6,827 nt of DNA from positions 1-6,827 of the forward strand of contig JANQSQ010000407.1 in assembly GCA_028283985.1 (NCBI GenBank), written 5' to 3'. The translations under genes and the position numbers were made by a program. The first letter of the stretch is position 1, and every line of letters begins with the position of its first letter. This stretch comes from Rhodothermales bacterium (GTDB lineage: Bacteria > Bacteroidota > Rhodothermia > Rhodothermales > VXPQ01). The notes below the pieces were generated by a model. The model did not search any database. It was not told the origin of the DNA and saw only the letters and a program-made list of their open reading frames with translations. Shown piece by piece: positions 5,400 to 6,827 of this stretch.

Positions 5400-6827
5400 T
5401 CAGACGCGTTTGGCCACGCGGTACAGCCATATAATGAAGCAACCGAACGCAACCAGTCCGAGGGCATTGGCTACCGGTTTGAAACCCTCCGGCGCCAGTT
5501 GGAGGACAGATGTATTCTGCGCGGCAGCGAACGGGATGGCCAGCAGGATACCTACGAGAGCCTCGCCCGTGATAAGCCCGGAAGCGAACAACAATCCCCG
5601 TCGGCCCGCCCGCTGCACGGCTTCCTCATACGCGGTCTCGCCGCCGATCCGATCCTTGCGCCGGCGCAACGAACGGTTGGCGAAAAAGGCCACCAGTCCT
5701 CCGATGAAGATGGGGACGGTCAACTCCAGCGGCAAATAAATGCCGACGGCGACGGCCAGCACCGGCATGCGGAATTCGGCGCCGCGATGCTCCAGGTACT
5801 TGTCGATGGCAATGATGACCGCGGCAATGAGCGCGCCGGCTATGATCATGTTCCACGGCAGGTCCTGCCGGAATACGCCGTCCGCGACCGAACTCATGAG
5901 CGTGGCTTGCGGAGCCTGAAGCGCCTGCGACGGGTCCATACCCTCTCTCGGGAACACATTACCGAGGCCGTATGCCTGGAACAGCAGGTCCAGAATAGGC
6001 GCCAGCACCAGGGCGGCGGCCACGACGCCCACCACCTGCATGATTTGTTGTTTGAACGGGGTGGCGCCTACGAGATACCCCGCTTTCAGGTCCTGCATGT
6101 TATCCCCGGCGATCGCCGCCGCGCAGCATACGACCGCGCCAACCAGAATGGCGGTGGCTGCCGCCGTGGTGGCTTGCGTTGCATCGACGGCGAAATTGAT
6201 TTGCGATCCGAGCACCCATAGAAGCAACAGCGATGTGCTCAGGATCGTAGCGATCGTGACTCCGGAAACCGGATTATTCGACGATCCTACAAGACCGGCC
6301 ATGTATCCGGCTACGGAAGCGAAAACGAATCCGGCCACGAGGGAGAAGACCAGGCCGAGCGCAAGCGTACTCCCGTACAAACCGGCTGTGATGCCGAGCG
6401 CCTCCTGATCCACAATGAACAGGAAACTGAGAAAAATCGGCACGGTCATGGCGAGGGTGCCCCACAGGACGATATGAATCGGCGTGTCCCGGTCGGTCCG
6501 CAACACTTCCGAACGGTGCCCCGATCGGGCCTGCCGGACGGCGTCCAGCGAAGACAGAATGCCGTCCTTGATGGGCTTGACGAGCGAGAGCAGCGCCCAG
6601 ACGCCTCCGATGGCCATGGCGCCGACGCCGAGGTACCGGATGCGTCCGCTCCACACCGCAAGCGCCGCCTCGTATCCCGTGGCTTCCCCCGTAATCGCCG
6701 CCAGTTCCTCCGGAGAGGCGAACGCGGTATAGATGGGAATGCCGAACAGCCAGGAAATCAGGCCGCCGCCAAACACCAGTATGGCGATGTTCAACCCGAC
6801 GATGTACCCTACGCCGAGCAGGGCTAC
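5400..6827 (-). CDS. OPT-family oligopeptide transporter, C-terminal part (5' end outside the window)
   Basis: The last 475 residues of a polytopic inner-membrane transporter of the OPT family (bacterial oligopeptide / metal-chelate branch). The frame is open to the right edge, and the first visible residues VALLGVGYIVGLN are mid-protein, so a TTG at 6794 is not a real start. Bacterial members are typically over 600 residues, so roughly the first quarter or more is missing. About eleven to twelve hydrophobic segments are visible. Family motifs, in visible numbering: GSSNNPVSGVTIATIL (181-196), GDNMQDLKAGYLVGATPFKQ (241-260), MPVLAVAVGIYLPLEL (354-369) and TGEALVGILLAIP (420-432). A charged loop (about 83-117) and a second basic loop (about 384-410) probably face the cytoplasm. 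The family imports short peptides or metal chelates by proton symport; the exact substrate cannot be told. The protein ends in a basic VAKRV tail. Its link to the downstream genes is uncertain because of the 73-bp gap. Confidence 0.95.
   Translation of the reverse strand, partial: VALLGVGYIVGLNIAILVFGGGLISWLFGIPIYTAFASPEELAAITGEATGYEAALAVWSGRIRYLGVGAMAIGGVWALLSLVKPIKDGILSSLDAVRQARSGHRSEVLRTDRDTPIHIVLWGTLAMTVPIFLSFLFIVDQEALGITAGLYGSTLALGLVFSLVAGFVFASVAGYMAGLVGSSNNPVSGVTIATILSTSLLLLWVLGSQINFAVDATQATTAAATAILVGAVVCCAAAIAGDNMQDLKAGYLVGATPFKQQIMQVVGVVAAALVLAPILDLLFQAYGLGNVFPREGMDPSQALQAPQATLMSSVADGVFRQDLPWNMIIAGALIAAVIIAIDKYLEHRGAEFRMPVLAVAVGIYLPLELTVPIFIGGLVAFFANRSLRRRKDRIGGETAYEEAVQRAGRRGLLFASGLITGEALVGILLAIPFAAAQNTSVLQLAPEGFKPVANALGLVAFGCFIIWLYRVAKRV

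Noticed and set aside
6792..6794. TTG as start of the OPT transporter
   Set aside because: The frame is open to the window edge and the upstream codons encode the family-typical GVGYIVG stretch, so this is an internal Leu.

Overview
All supportable genes in this 6.8 kb window lie on the minus strand, so the map is read from right to left. The DNA is fairly GC-rich by eye. None of the six visible starts (five well supported, plus the doubtful one at the left edge) has a properly spaced Shine-Dalgarno stretch; several leaders are pyrimidine-rich or A/T-rich. Together with the gene families, this suggests a GC-rich member of the Bacteroidota/Rhodothermota side of the bacterial tree. That assignment is inference and rests on weak evidence.

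Right to left: (1) the C-terminal 475 residues of an OPT-family membrane transporter, cut by the right edge; (2) a complete UPF0173 metallo-beta-lactamase-fold hydrolase; (3) a small YfcE/MJ0936-type metallophosphoesterase with a GTG start; (4) a GAF-GAF-SpoIIE/RsbU-type PP2C phosphatase, whose ATG overlaps the stop of gene 3 in a TGATG junction; (5) a 136-bp gap with short inverted repeats; (6) a short FSA/TalC-type transaldolase; (7) 12 bp further on, a complete beta-CASP metallo-beta-lactamase protein of the RNase/CPSF-73 class; (8) at the left edge, a weak candidate for the first codons of another gene.

The window looks like ordinary chromosomal housekeeping and signalling genes rather than a mobile or defence island. 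I see no tRNA, rRNA, CRISPR array, insertion sequence or phage gene. Genes 3 and 4 are almost certainly co-transcribed and translationally coupled, and gene 2 may belong to the same transcript. Genes 6 and 7 probably form a second unit. The points most worth a second look are the phosphoesterase-phosphatase coupling, a histidine in place of the usual aspartate just after motif B of the beta-CASP enzyme, and the repeats in two intergenic gaps. I did not find convincing evidence for a previously undescribed system.
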